Origin: Acidipropionibacterium acidipropionici
GTDB lineage: Bacteria; Actinomycetota; Actinomycetes; Propionibacteriales; Propionibacteriaceae
Direction of reading: 5' to 3'
Length of the DNA stretch: 64,000 bases
NCBI RefSeq assembly: GCF_001441165.1
Contig: NZ_CP013126.1
Location: forward strand, 310,001 to 374,000
Position numbers and translations under genes: made by a program. Shown here one piece after another: positions 52,986 through 62,060 of this stretch. Every line of letters begins with the position of its first letter. The stretch's first letter is position 1. Below the pieces are notes generated by a model, which did no database searches, had not been told where the DNA came from, and worked only from the letters and a program-made list of their open reading frames with translations.

Positions 52986-55601
52986 GGGCCCCGCTCCCCA
53001 GATGGCCAGGGCCATCGGCGCGGCTCCCACGAGAGCTCCGAGGACGCTTCCGAGCCCCACGGTGACCAGGGCCTGGACGGCGGCGATCCCCCTCAGCGAT
53101 CCGCTCGAGGCCCCCACCGAGGCCAGCGCCGAACGGGAGGCCCGCGAGTCCGACAGGCTGAGAGCCAGCACGACCACGGCCACCGTCAACGCCAGCACCG
53201 CCGCCAGGCCGGCACCCCAGCGCAGATATGCCAGGGCGGTGCGGCTCGGCCCGGTCTCGTAGCTGAATCCCTGCTGCAGCGACGTCGCCCGCGCGATGGA
53301 GGCGTTGATGCGGTCGGACTGGGCCTGGGTCGGGGTGTCCTGGAGGCGCATCCAGGTGCGCCCTCCCGCCAGATTCAACCTTCCCGGGGCGACGCCCATC
53401 AGGCGGGCCGCGGCGTCGCGCCCGATGAGCGCGGGGACGCCGCTCCCGGGGGTTCCCGGGACGACCGTCGCCGGCACCACGGTGCGGGTGATGGCGAGGT
53501 CCTCGGCCGAGGTGCTGCGCTCCGCCACGACGGCGGTGGTGCCCCTGGGCGCGAAATGCCGGTCGAAGACGACGACGCCGCGGCTCAGCGCGGCCTCCAC
53601 CCGCTGATCGGGCGCTCTGCCCGTCAGCACCCGGTAAAGGGATCCGTCATCGACCATGAGGTGTTGCGAGTCGAAGGAGAAGGAGCCCTCGGCGTCGGGG
53701 TCGGTCGCGCCGGCCCCGGCCACCGCCGAGGTGCGCACCATGATGGTCATCGCCTCCTCGCAGTAGCGGCGTCCGGTGTCGCCGATGTGCTGATCGGAAT
53801 TGCCGGAGGCGGCGCATCTCATCACCGCGCTCTCCCGCACCGGTTCCCCGGAGACGCCGACCTCGGCTCGCACAGCCGCCAGCTGCTGATCGGCCGCCCG
53901 GTCGTCGATCGGGTGCATGGAGTCGTCGCTGCCCTTCAGGACGCCGACACCGGTCGGGAGGGAGGGACGGTAGGCCGCCACGTCGGTGCGGTCCTGGGTG
54001 GCCATCAGCACGAGCACCGCGCTGAACAGCGTCATGACGGCCATCGAGGCGGCGACGCAGGCGACCCCGCGGCCTCGGTTGCGGGCCAGGTCGCGCAGCG
54101 CGAAGCGGAGGGCCAGGGGCCCGCGGAAGCCGGGCCGGGCGATCCTCGACAGCATCCACGACAGGCTCGCGACCGCCCCGACGAAGAGCGCCACAATGCC
54201 GATCACCAGCGGGATCATGAGCTGCTCGGTGCCGGAGACGTCATCGGGCGAGGGATGGCTGCGGTGATAGCCGACCACAGCCCAGGTGCCCACCGCGATT
54301 CCGACCACGATGAGCCCGAGCCCGACCCACGGGAACCGGGCCGGCCTCGATGCCGTCTCGGCGCTGCGCACCCCGGCCAGCACGTCCTGCCGGGCGACGG
54401 CGTGCGCGGGAACCCAGGCCGCGACGGTGGCAGCGGCCACGCCGAGCACCACGGCCCCGGCCAGCGGCGCCCAGGGGATCGCCAGGGGCTGGGGAAAGTT
54501 GAGGGTCCTCGCGTTGCGCCAGGCGACGAAGCCCTCGCCCAGGGCGGTGCCGAGGGCAGCCCCTGCCAGCGCACCGCCCAGACCGAGCAGCACCCCCTGT
54601 GATCTCACCAGCCGCACGAGCACCCGCCGGTCGGCGCCGGTGGCCCCCAGGAGGGCCAGGCCGCGGCGCTGCTGCCGGGCCCCGACGGCGAAGGCGGCCC
54701 CGGCGATGGTGGCAGTCACCAGGGCGGCCAGGGCTCCGATGGCGAAGGCGACGGCGATCCTGGTCGTCTCCTCAGTTGCGGTCCCGGCCATCTGCACCGT
54801 CCGGTAGCCGGCGCGATCCATAACCCCCAGGCCCTCGTCGTTGAGGCCCTTGACCCGGACCGACGACGGCGTGGGGCCGGTGCCGTACCAGGTGAGGTCT
54901 CCCCCGGCGGCCAGCGGATGATCGGGGCCCACCCAGATCTGCACCGCGGGCCAGGAGGCGGCACGCACCAGGCCCGTGACCCGGTAGGTGGCCCCGGAGA
55001 CCTGCACTGTGGCACCCACATCCCATCCGTAGCGGTGGGCCGCCTCCGCATTGATCCAGATCTCGTGGGCACCCGGCATGGCCGTGGCGCCCTTGGGAAG
55101 GGAGATCTGCTGGGTGCGCAGCCTCAGCTGGTCGGCCCCGGTGACCTGGGCGTCGACGTCGAGCCCCTTCCAGTGCGCGGTGACCCCCTTGGTGCGTACC
55201 GGGTGAAGGGTGTCGCCGGGAATCCGGACGGTTGCCAGGGTGGCCTTCTTCCGGGCGGCGTCTGCCGCCGACAGCTTCTTGGACCCGTCTGCGCAGGATC
55301 CGTCGCCCAGACTGATCTGGCGGCAGTGCCCGTCCCAGTCGCTCAGCGGGGCAACGATGACGTCCGCGTCGCCGAACTGCTGCTCGACGTAGTCGTCGAC
55401 GGTGCTGCCGGTGAGATTCCAGATCACCGCCAGCCCGCAGATCATCGCCACGGGGAGCGCTACAAGCACCATGACCAGGACTGCCCGGGCCCGGTGCCGG
55501 GCGATGTCGCGGCGGGCCAGCCTCACCACCAGTCGCCGGGAGGCGCGTCCCCGTCCCTGCGCCGCGCCCGGACGCCCGGCCGGGAGGGCACGGCGGTGCA
55601 T
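52860..55601 (-). CDS. ABC transporter permease, FtsX/MacB-like
   Basis: A 913-residue permease with the duplicated FtsX layout: an N-terminal helix (LVMVLVALPVAMICGLAVIWNL), a large extracytoplasmic domain, three helices (around residues 240-370), a second copy starting at LALRFALRDLARNRGRGVACVAASMAV, another external domain and three final helices. This architecture is typical of lipoprotein/antimicrobial-peptide export or mechanotransmission systems. The ATG overlaps the ATPase stop codon (TGATG). The stop lies inside the convergent ThrE gene. Substrate unknown. Confidence 0.9.
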   Translation of the reverse strand: MHRRALPAGRPGAAQGRGRASRRLVVRLARRDIARHRARAVLVMVLVALPVAMICGLAVIWNLTGSTVDDYVEQQFGDADVIVAPLSDWDGHCRQISLGDGSCADGSKKLSAADAARKKATLATVRIPGDTLHPVRTKGVTAHWKGLDVDAQVTGADQLRLRTQQISLPKGATAMPGAHEIWINAEAAHRYGWDVGATVQVSGATYRVTGLVRAASWPAVQIWVGPDHPLAAGGDLTWYGTGPTPSSVRVKGLNDEGLGVMDRAGYRTVQMAGTATEETTRIAVAFAIGALAALVTATIAGAAFAVGARQQRRGLALLGATGADRRVLVRLVRSQGVLLGLGGALAGAALGTALGEGFVAWRNARTLNFPQPLAIPWAPLAGAVVLGVAAATVAAWVPAHAVARQDVLAGVRSAETASRPARFPWVGLGLIVVGIAVGTWAVVGYHRSHPSPDDVSGTEQLMIPLVIGIVALFVGAVASLSWMLSRIARPGFRGPLALRFALRDLARNRGRGVACVAASMAVMTLFSAVLVLMATQDRTDVAAYRPSLPTGVGVLKGSDDSMHPIDDRAADQQLAAVRAEVGVSGEPVRESAVMRCAASGNSDQHIGDTGRRYCEEAMTIMVRTSAVAGAGATDPDAEGSFSFDSQHLMVDDGSLYRVLTGRAPDQRVEAALSRGVVVFDRHFAPRGTTAVVAERSTSAEDLAITRTVVPATVVPGTPGSGVPALIGRDAAARLMGVAPGRLNLAGGRTWMRLQDTPTQAQSDRINASIARATSLQQGFSYETGPSRTALAYLRWGAGLAAVLALTVAVVVLALSLSDSRASRSALASVGASSGSLRGIAAVQALVTVGLGSVLGALVGAAPMALAIWGAGPSMTLAIPWGYLVALALGVPALTGLAVRALVPAARPMLRRRD

Positions 55602-56380
55602 CACCAGCTCCCCCGGCGCGGACCCTCGGCCAGCAGGCTCATCGGGTCGGACTCGGACTCGGACTCGTCGACGAGCCTGCCGTCGCGCAGGAAGACGACG
55701 CGGTCGGCCCATGCGGCGTGGCGGGCCTCATGGGTGACCAGCACCACGGCGACGCCCTCGTCGGCCAGTTTCCGGATGAGCGCCATGATCTCGTCTCCGG
55801 TGGCCGAGTCGAGCGCCCCGGTGGGCTCGTCGGCCAACAGCAGGCGCCGGTCGCCGACGATGGCCCGCCCGATCGCGACCCGCTGCTGCTGACCTCCGGA
55901 CATCTCCTCGATGAAGCGGTCTCCCAGTTCGGGCAGCCCCACCCGGTCCAGGGCCTCCTCGGCTACCGTCCTGGCCTGGCGGGCCCCCACCCCGTCCAGT
56001 TCCAGGGGAAGGGCGACATTCTCCAGGGCGGTGAGGGTCGAGACGAGATTGAAGTCCTGGAAGACGAAGCCGAGCTGACGGCGTCTGATCCTCGCCAAGT
56101 CGTCCCGGGACAGGCCGGCCAGGGGCTGCCCGCACACCGACACCGCTCCGGCGGTCGGCTGGTCGAGGCCGCCGGCCAGCGCCAGCAGGGTGGATTTGCC
56201 CGACCCGGAGGGCCCCATCACCGAGATGAAGGCCCCGGGGTCGACGCCGATGCAGACATCGCTCAGGGCGTGGACGGGCTGGGACCCGGCCTCGAAGGTG
56301 CGGCTCACGTGGTCCAGGGACAGGACAGTGCGCCCCGCCGGGGCCTCGGGCCGGTCGGCGGCCCTCACCGGGGCGGTCAT
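55601..56380 (-). CDS. ABC transporter ATP-binding protein (MacB/LolD-like)
   Basis: A 259-residue ATPase. Walker A is GPSGSGKSTLL, the Q-loop FVFQDFNLVSTL, the signature MSGGQQQRVAIGRAI, Walker B RRLLLADEPTGALD and the H-loop VLVTHE. The subgroup pairs with FtsX-type permeases such as the one downstream. It starts inside the padR stop region (4-bp overlap), so padR, ATPase and permease form one operon. Confidence 0.95.
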   Translation of the reverse strand: MTAPVRAADRPEAPAGRTVLSLDHVSRTFEAGSQPVHALSDVCIGVDPGAFISVMGPSGSGKSTLLALAGGLDQPTAGAVSVCGQPLAGLSRDDLARIRRRQLGFVFQDFNLVSTLTALENVALPLELDGVGARQARTVAEEALDRVGLPELGDRFIEEMSGGQQQRVAIGRAIVGDRRLLLADEPTGALDSATGDEIMALIRKLADEGVAVVLVTHEARHAAWADRVVFLRDGRLVDESESESDPMSLLAEGPRRGSW

Positions 56381-57003
56381 CGCGCGTCCCTGGTGATCCT
56401 GGTGGCCCGCTTCCCTGCCGGTGCGGCCGCGTCGGCACCGGTTGCCCGCGGTGTTCCAGCGCCCCCAGGTCCCCCGGCGCCCCGGGATGCGCTGCGGGAG
56501 GCGCGCAGCGCGGCGGTCTCGCAGTGGTCGAGCCAGCGGATCTGTGCCTCGGAGGAGTAGATGAGGCTCTGGATCACCAGCTCGCCGGCGAGGTCCTCCT
56601 CGTCGATGCCGCGCAGCGCCTGATGGTGGTTCTGCAGGGCTCTCATCGACTCGCGACGCTGATTCTGGATGATCGCCCCGACGTCGCAGCCGGGCCGGGT
56701 CGCGGCCATGGCGATCTTGATGGCCAGCTCGTCGCGCTGGGGATAGTCCGGTATCACCGAGGCGAACCAGTCGGAGACCGCCCGGGACCCTCCCGGGGTG
56801 ATCTCGTACATGACCCGGCCCTCGGCGTTCTCAGAGCCCCGCGAAACCAGCTGGTCGCGCTCGAGGCGGTCGAGAGTCGTGTAGACCTGCCCGATATTGA
56901 GCGGCCACGTCCGGTTCGTCCGACGGTCGAACTCCGCCTTGATCTCATATCCGTAGCTCGCCCGCTCATCGAGCAGGGCCAGGATCGCGAATCTGATGGA
57001 CAT
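56377..57003 (-). CDS. PadR-family transcriptional regulator
   Basis: A 208-residue regulator with the PadR winged helix (ILALLDERASYGYEIKAEFD, LNIGQVYTTLDRLERDQLVSR, YEITPGGSRAVSDWF), a C-terminal helical dimerisation domain and a basic Ala/Gly-rich tail. PadR proteins next to ABC exporters usually repress them and respond to an antimicrobial compound. ATG 57003 follows GGGAGGG. Two palindromes lie between it and the beta-galactosidase. Confidence 0.92.
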   Translation of the reverse strand: MSIRFAILALLDERASYGYEIKAEFDRRTNRTWPLNIGQVYTTLDRLERDQLVSRGSENAEGRVMYEITPGGSRAVSDWFASVIPDYPQRDELAIKIAMAATRPGCDVGAIIQNQRRESMRALQNHHQALRGIDEEDLAGELVIQSLIYSSEAQIRWLDHCETAALRASRSASRGAGGPGGAGTPRATGADAAAPAGKRATRITRDAR

Positions 57004-57072
57004 CGTCCCTCCCTTGTCATGCCGACCGTGCGCCTTCGCGGAGGCCGGATGCCGGGTCGATATGCCTCGGAT

Positions 57073-57112
57073 ACATATCTAGTATGTGTTCGATCCTGGC
57101 ATACCCGGTATG
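57073..57112. promoter_or_regulatory. Paired PadR-type operators
   Basis: ACATA-TCTAG-TATGT (57073-57087) and CATAC-CCG-GTATG (57100-57112) are inverted repeats with the ACAT/ATGT character of PadR sites, centred 26 bp apart. They sit between padR and the divergent beta-galactosidase, about 50 bp from its leaderless start, so both could be controlled. Confidence 0.65.
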
Positions 57113-57157
57113 TGTCCGTCAAGGAGGCGACGCCGTCCGATCGCCTATCCTTCGGCC

Positions 57158-58990
57158 ATGGCCGAAAATGCCGCCCTGATCAGGGCTGACGGCGCACTGC
57201 TGCGCGTCACCGACGACGGTGCGCTCACCCGCGCCGGCGCCCCCCACCGGATCATGTCCGGATCCATGCACTACTTCCGCGTCCACCCCGGCCAGTGGCG
57301 CGACCGGCTGCGCAGACTCGTCGACATGGGGCTCAACACCCTCGACACCTATGTCGCCTGGAACTTCCACCAACCGCAGGAGGGCCGCCCGGCCACCTTC
57401 GACGGCTGGTGCGACGTCGAGAGGTTCATCGGGATGGCCGGCGAGGAGGGGCTCGACGTCATCGTGAGGCCCGGGCCCTACATCTGCGCCGAATGGTCCA
57501 ACGGCGGCCTGCCGAGCTGGCTCACCCGCCGCACCGCCTCGGAGAACGGCGTCGGCCGCCGCCCGCTGGTGCCGCGCAGCAGCGACCCCGGATTCACCAG
57601 ACGGGTCGCCCGATGGTTCGACGACCTCATCCCCCGGATCGCCGCCCTCCAGGCCTGCCACGGCGGCCCGGTGGTCGCCGTCCAGGTTGAGAACGAGTAC
57701 GGCTCCTACGGCGATGACGCCGCCTACCTCACCTGGCTGCGCACCGCCCTGGTGGAGAGGGGCGTCACCGAACTGCTGTTCACCGCCGACGGACCCACCG
57801 AACTCATGCTCGACGGCGGCACCCTCGACGGCACCCTGGCCGCCGTGACCCTCGGCTCGGGGGCCCGGGCGGCCCGGGAGCTCCAGCAATCCCGACGGCC
57901 CGGCGAACCCTTCCTGGCCGCCGAGTTCTGGGACGGATGGTTCGACCACTGGGGCGAGAAGCACCACGTCCGCAGCGCCGATTCGGCAACCGCGGCACTC
58001 TCCGAGATCCTCGACGCCGGTTCGGTGAGCATCTACATGGCTCACGGCGGCACCAACTTCGGGCTGTGGGCGGGATCCAACGAGGACAACGGGAAGATCC
58101 AGCCCACGGTGACCAGCTACGACTCGGACGCGCCGATCGCCGAGGACGGACGCCTCACCCCGAAGTTCCACGCCTTCCGGGAGCTGTTGGGAGCCACCGG
58201 GCCGCTGCTCTCCACCGAACCTCGATTCCTGCCCGAGACCTCGGTGCCGCTGACCCCCGCTGCGGGCCTGCTGCCCGGCCTGATGGCCAACGGCATCCCG
58301 ACCCCTCGGACGCCCGCCCCGGCCTCCTTCGAGCAGCTGCGCCTCGACGCCGGGATCTCGGTGCACCGCGCCCGCCCGGTGCTGCCCCACGGCCCGGTGA
58401 CGCTGCGGATCACCGACCTGGCCGATCGCGCCGTCGTCTTCGTCGACGGGGAGCGGGTCGGCGCGCTGGAGGGGCCGGGCCAGATCACCGTCGAGGGCCA
58501 CGGGCGCCGGGTCGACCTGCTCCTCATCGTGGAGGCCTACGGACGGATCAACTACGGGCCCCTGCTGGGCGCCCCGAAGGGACTCCTGGGGCCGGTCATG
58601 GTGGAGCGCCGGATGATTCACGGCTGGTGGAACCGCGCGGTGCCCCTGCAGGACTGGGGAGACCTGGAACTGGCCCGGGCGATGGCCGCGGGCGACGACG
58701 TCAACAACGAGGGCACCGGATTCGCCACCGCGTCATGGAGCGTCGAGGAGCCCGCCGACACGCACCTCATGCTTCCCGGATCGGGCCGGGGGTACTGCTG
58801 GATCAACGGCTTCCTGCTGGGACGCTATGACGAGCGCGGGCCGCAGTGCAGCCTCTACTGCCCCGCCCCGCTGCTGCATCCGGGCTCCAACACTGTCACC
58901 GTCCTGGAGACCGAGCACCTCGGCGACTCGGTCGAGATGAGGCAGCACCCCGATCTGGGGCCGACCGAGGAGTACATCGAGCAGTTCTGA
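57158..58990 (+). CDS. Beta-galactosidase, glycoside hydrolase family 35
   Basis: A 610-residue cytoplasmic GH35 enzyme (no signal peptide). The catalytic TIM barrel shows MSGSMHYFRVHPGQWRDRL, VRPGPYICAEWSNGGLPSWL, the acid/base Glu180 in VQVENEYGSYG and the nucleophile Glu256 in AAEFWDGWFDHWG; the C-terminal beta-sandwich domains follow (YGRINYGPLLGAPKGLLGPV, GYCWINGFLLGRYDERGPQ). It releases galactose from beta-galactosides, probably imported disaccharides. The ATG lies 6 nt after TATCCT (57146-57151), leaderless. The MFS gene downstream could supply substrate. Confidence 0.93.
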   Translation: MAENAALIRADGALLRVTDDGALTRAGAPHRIMSGSMHYFRVHPGQWRDRLRRLVDMGLNTLDTYVAWNFHQPQEGRPATFDGWCDVERFIGMAGEEGLDVIVRPGPYICAEWSNGGLPSWLTRRTASENGVGRRPLVPRSSDPGFTRRVARWFDDLIPRIAALQACHGGPVVAVQVENEYGSYGDDAAYLTWLRTALVERGVTELLFTADGPTELMLDGGTLDGTLAAVTLGSGARAARELQQSRRPGEPFLAAEFWDGWFDHWGEKHHVRSADSATAALSEILDAGSVSIYMAHGGTNFGLWAGSNEDNGKIQPTVTSYDSDAPIAEDGRLTPKFHAFRELLGATGPLLSTEPRFLPETSVPLTPAAGLLPGLMANGIPTPRTPAPASFEQLRLDAGISVHRARPVLPHGPVTLRITDLADRAVVFVDGERVGALEGPGQITVEGHGRRVDLLLIVEAYGRINYGPLLGAPKGLLGPVMVERRMIHGWWNRAVPLQDWGDLELARAMAAGDDVNNEGTGFATASWSVEEPADTHLMLPGSGRGYCWINGFLLGRYDERGPQCSLYCPAPLLHPGSNTVTVLETEHLGDSVEMRQHPDLGPTEEYIEQF

Positions 58991-59017
58991 GGCCTCCTCG
59001 CCCTCGGGGGCGACAAT

Positions 59018-59031
59018 TTCTGGGTCCAGAA
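59018..59031. promoter_or_regulatory. Operator-like palindrome before the MFS gene
   Basis: TTCTGG-GT-CCAGAA is a perfect inverted repeat about 100 bp upstream of the transporter start, inside a region that also has weak terminator pairing (ACCCC/GGGGT at 59031-59046). Confidence 0.35.
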
Positions 59032-59134
59032 CCCCTCATCCGGGGTCGTCGAGGCCGTCCGAGGGCTTCTGGAACGATTTCTTGCCAACCCCGGCGGGGT
59101 GCGGGCCCGCGATGAGGCCGTAGGCTGGAGCGCT

Positions 59135-60358
59135 GTGACATCCGCCGCCTCCGCCACCCGTTTCGCCCCTCCCCGTCAGGCGGTGAGAGCCAGGATGGGC
59201 ACCCTGATGCTCTTCGCCACCAACGGGCTCACCTTCGCCTCCCTGATCCCCCGGTACCCCGAGATCAAGGCGGATCTGGGCGCCTCCCAGACCCTGTGGG
59301 GCCTGGCTGTGGGGATCGGGCCGATCGGCGGGCTGGCCCTGGGACTGGCGACCGCCCGGCTCATGTCCCGGTTCGGATCGCGCAATGTCGCAGCCTGGCC
59401 GCAGATCCTGTCGACGGCCGGGCTGCTGCTGATGGCCAACGCCCCCCACGTGGGCTGGGTCTTCGTGGCGATGATCGCGATGAGCGCCTTCGACGCCGTC
59501 ACCGACACCGCGATGAACTACCAGGCGCTGCGCGTCCAGGAGATGTACAAACGCTCCATCATCAACACCTTCCACGGCTGGTGGTCGGTGGGGGCGGTGC
59601 TCGGCGGATTCATCGGATCGGCGATGGCCCAGTGGCGGGTCGACATCAACCTTCAGGCGAGCCTCACCATGGTGGTCCTGGCCCTGGTGTGCGCCCTGTC
59701 GTGGTCGCTCATGCTGCCGGGCCGCGACACCGGAACCGATCGCTCGACCTCTGACGGTGACCAGCGCAGGGCCCGGGTGCCGGCCACCACCTGGCTCCAC
59801 ATCATCGGGCTGGGACTGCTCGGGGCGCTCGCCGGGGGCATCGAGATCGGCGGCTCCACCTGGGCGCCGCTGTACATGGACGCCCAGTTCAACTCGACCC
59901 CGTTCATCGCTGGGATGGGCTTCACCATCCTCATGGTCGCCGAGACGGCCGGGCGACTCATCGGGGACCTCATCGTCAACCGCTTCGGTCAGGCCTTCGC
60001 GGTGGCCCAAGGTTCGGTGATCTGCCTGGTCGGGATGGCGGTGGCGATCGCCTGGCCGACGACGGCGTCCACCCTGATCGGATTCGCCGCGGCCGGCTGG
60101 GGAGTGGCCACCATCATCCCGTTGGCCATGAACGTCGCCGACAGCCTGCCCGGGGTGCGCTCCGGGGCTGGGCTGACCATCGCCACCTGGGTGATGCGGC
60201 TCGGCTTCATGCTCTTCCCGATCGGCATCGGCGCCCTGGGCGACGCCGTCGCCCTGCGCTGGGCGATGATCTGCCTGCCTGCCGGGGCCCTGGTGATGCT
60301 CGCCCTGGTGCCCCTCGTCGGTGCCGGGCGACGACGTCGCGCCCCTGAGGCTGTCTGA
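59135..60358 (+). CDS. MFS transporter, YbjJ-like
   Basis: A 407-residue major facilitator protein with 12 helices. LMLFATNGLTFASLIPRYPEIKADLG, AMNYQALRVQEMYKRSIINTFHGWWSVGAV and ETAGRLIGDLIVNRFG recall YbjJ/FucP-like members. GTG 59135 lies 8 nt after TAGGCT (59121-59126) and is preferred over the upstream GTG at 59099. Location after the GH35 gene suggests, but does not prove, sugar transport. Confidence 0.85.
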   Translation: MTSAASATRFAPPRQAVRARMGTLMLFATNGLTFASLIPRYPEIKADLGASQTLWGLAVGIGPIGGLALGLATARLMSRFGSRNVAAWPQILSTAGLLLMANAPHVGWVFVAMIAMSAFDAVTDTAMNYQALRVQEMYKRSIINTFHGWWSVGAVLGGFIGSAMAQWRVDINLQASLTMVVLALVCALSWSLMLPGRDTGTDRSTSDGDQRRARVPATTWLHIIGLGLLGALAGGIEIGGSTWAPLYMDAQFNSTPFIAGMGFTILMVAETAGRLIGDLIVNRFGQAFAVAQGSVICLVGMAVAIAWPTTASTLIGFAAAGWGVATIIPLAMNVADSLPGVRSGAGLTIATWVMRLGFMLFPIGIGALGDAVALRWAMICLPAGALVMLALVPLVGAGRRRRAPEAV

Positions 60359-60394
60359 GGGCAGACCGCCAGAGGGGCCCGGAACGTCCGGAGA

Positions 60395-60709
60395 TCAGGC
60401 CTGCTTGGAGATCTCGGCCTCGAGGCGCTCCAGCTTCCCGGTCATCTCGCCGGTGCGTCCCGGCCGGATGTCGGCCTTGAGCACCAGGGAGACCCGGGTG
60501 CCGTACTCGGCGACCGCCTCGGTGGCCTTCTTGACGACGTCCATGCACTCGTCCCAGCTGCCCTCGATCTCGGTGAACATCGAGTTCGTGCGGTTCGGCA
60601 GGCCGGACTCGCGGATCACCCGCACGGCGGCGGCCACCGCCTCGGCCACCCCGCCGTCCTCGCGGGAGGCCCGTCCGCCACTGGGTACCAGACTGAATGC
60701 TGCGATCAT
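60395..60709 (-). CDS. Thiamine-binding protein, MTH1187/YqgV family
   Basis: A 104-residue protein of the DUF77/Thiamine_BP family with a ferredoxin-like fold: IAAFSLVPSG at the start, then AAAVRVIRESGLPNRTNSMFTEIEG and the long helix WDECMDVVKKATEAVAEYGTRVSLVLKADIR. Members bind hydroxymethylpyrimidine or thiamine; physiological role is unclear. ATG 60709 lies 7 nt after TAGCAT (minus strand, 60722-60717), leaderless. Confidence 0.88.
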   Translation of the reverse strand: MIAAFSLVPSGGRASREDGGVAEAVAAAVRVIRESGLPNRTNSMFTEIEGSWDECMDVVKKATEAVAEYGTRVSLVLKADIRPGRTGEMTGKLERLEAEISKQA

Positions 60710-60767
60710 GTGAGCGATGCTAGTTCGTTGAGGAGGGGGATGACCCCGCTGCGCTCGCGCGGGATCC

Positions 60768-61388
60768 TCAGGCGGTACGGGCGTCCGGCTCCGCGCTCAC
60801 ATAGCGACGCCCCTCGAAGGCACGGCCCAGCGTCACCTCGTCGGCGTACTCCAGATCGCCGCCGACCGGAAGGCCCGACGCCAGCCGCGACACCTTGACC
60901 CCCATCGGTGTCAGCAGCCGCGAGAGGTAGGAGGCCGTCGCCTCGCCCTCCAGGTTCGGGTTCGTGGCCAGGATCACCTCGGTGACGACGCCGTCGGCCA
61001 GCCTGGTGCACAGCTCGCGAATGTGAAGATCGGCAGGGCCCTTGCCGTCCAGCGGTGAGATCGCCCCGCCCAGGACGTGATACAGCCCTCGGAACTCCCG
61101 GGTGCGCTCCACCGCGATGACGTCCTTCGACTCCTCGACGACGCAGATCACCGACTGGTCGCGCCGGGAGTCACGGCAGTAGCGACAGGTCTCGTCGGCC
61201 GAGACGTTGAAGCACACCGAGCAGAACTTCGCCTTCTCCTTGACCTCGCGCAGGGTGTCGGCGAGGGCGTCCACCTCCTCCTGCGATGCGTCGAGGATGT
61301 GGAACGCGATGCGCTGCGCCCCCTTCGGACCGATCCCGGGCAGCCGGGAGAGGGCGTCGATGAGGTCTTGCAGCGGACCGTCGTACAT
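60768..61388 (-). CDS. recR: Recombination protein RecR
   Basis: Acts with RecF/RecO to load RecA at gaps. The 206-residue protein has the N-terminal helix-hairpin-helix ([20 protein letters not shown]), a four-cysteine zinc motif ([17 protein letters not shown]), the Toprim domain ([16 protein letters not shown], with acidic residues) and the C-terminal Walker-B-like region. ATG 61388 is preceded by GGAAGGAG. It follows ebfC and dnaX in the conserved dnaX-ebfC-recR order, but is separated from ebfC by a 243-bp repeat region. Confidence 0.96.
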   Translation of the reverse strand: MYDGPLQDLIDALSRLPGIGPKGAQRIAFHILDASQEEVDALADTLREVKEKAKFCSVCFNVSADETCRYCRDSRRDQSVICVVEESKDVIAVERTREFRGLYHVLGGAISPLDGKGPADLHIRELCTRLADGVVTEVILATNPNLEGEATASYLSRLLTPMGVKVSRLASGLPVGGDLEYADEVTLGRAFEGRRYVSAEPDARTA

Positions 61389-61460
61389 CTGGGCTCCTTC
61401 CGATGGCCGTCCCCGACCATCACAGCAATGCTACGGCGCCCGCCGGACAATCTTGTCAAT

Positions 61461-61625
61461 GGAAGGGGCAGCCCCTCCACGCTCGCGCAGGCGCTCGCTT
61501 CCTCCCCGAACGAGTCGGGTCTGTGACCGAGCCCAGCCCCTCCACGCTCGCGCAGGCGCTCGCTTCCTCCCCGAACAGGTTGGGTCTGTGACCGAGCCCG
61601 GCCCTCCACACTCGGGCAAGCGCGA
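61461..61625. repeat. 65-bp tandem repeat, two units plus a partial
   Basis: Units start at 61469, 61534 and (partial) 61599, exactly 65 bp apart. They contain CCACGCTCGCGCAGGCGCTC and GGGTCTGTGACCGAGCCC and are preceded by GGAAGGGGCAGCCCC. Related to the repeats at 12861 and 17678. They separate ebfC from recR. Confidence 0.85.
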
Positions 61626-61631
61626 AGCGCC

Positions 61632-61961
61632 TCACATCCCCAGGCCGGGGATCTTCGGGACGAGCGACGCCTGCTTGGCCGCGGCCTTCGCCGAGGCGTC
61701 GCGGACCGCGGCGACGATGAGATCCGACAGGGTCTCGGTGTCCTCGGGATCGACCGCCTCAGGCTTGATGACGAGCGCCTGGAGCTCCCCCGAGCCGCTC
61801 ACCGTGGCCGTCACCAGACCGCCGCCGGCCGAGCCCTCGAAGGTCGCGGCGGCGAGCTCCTGCTGGGCCTGGGCGAGCTGGGCCTGCATCGCCTGAGCCT
61901 GAGCCAGCAGCCCGTTCATGTCGAAGCCGCTCATGTCGAAGCCGCCCTCGGGAGTGGTCAT
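61632..61961 (-). CDS. ebfC: Nucleoid-associated protein YbaB/EbfC
   Basis: A 109-residue DNA-binding protein. The central helix ([20 protein letters not shown]) forms the dimer tweezers, followed by [40 protein letters not shown] typical of the family. An unusual N-terminal MSGFDMNG segment is slightly extended. It lies between dnaX and recR, the standard order. Confidence 0.95.
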   Translation of the reverse strand: MTTPEGGFDMSGFDMNGLLAQAQAMQAQLAQAQQELAAATFEGSAGGGLVTATVSGSGELQALVIKPEAVDPEDTETLSDLIVAAVRDASAKAAAKQASLVPKIPGLGM

Positions 61962-62060
61962 GCGGTTCCCTTCACAGCCCCCGGGCGCACCGCGGGGACG
62001 TCGTCATCCATTGCGTTCATGAAACTACCCGACAGGTCGGGCACAACCCAGCCCAGACCT

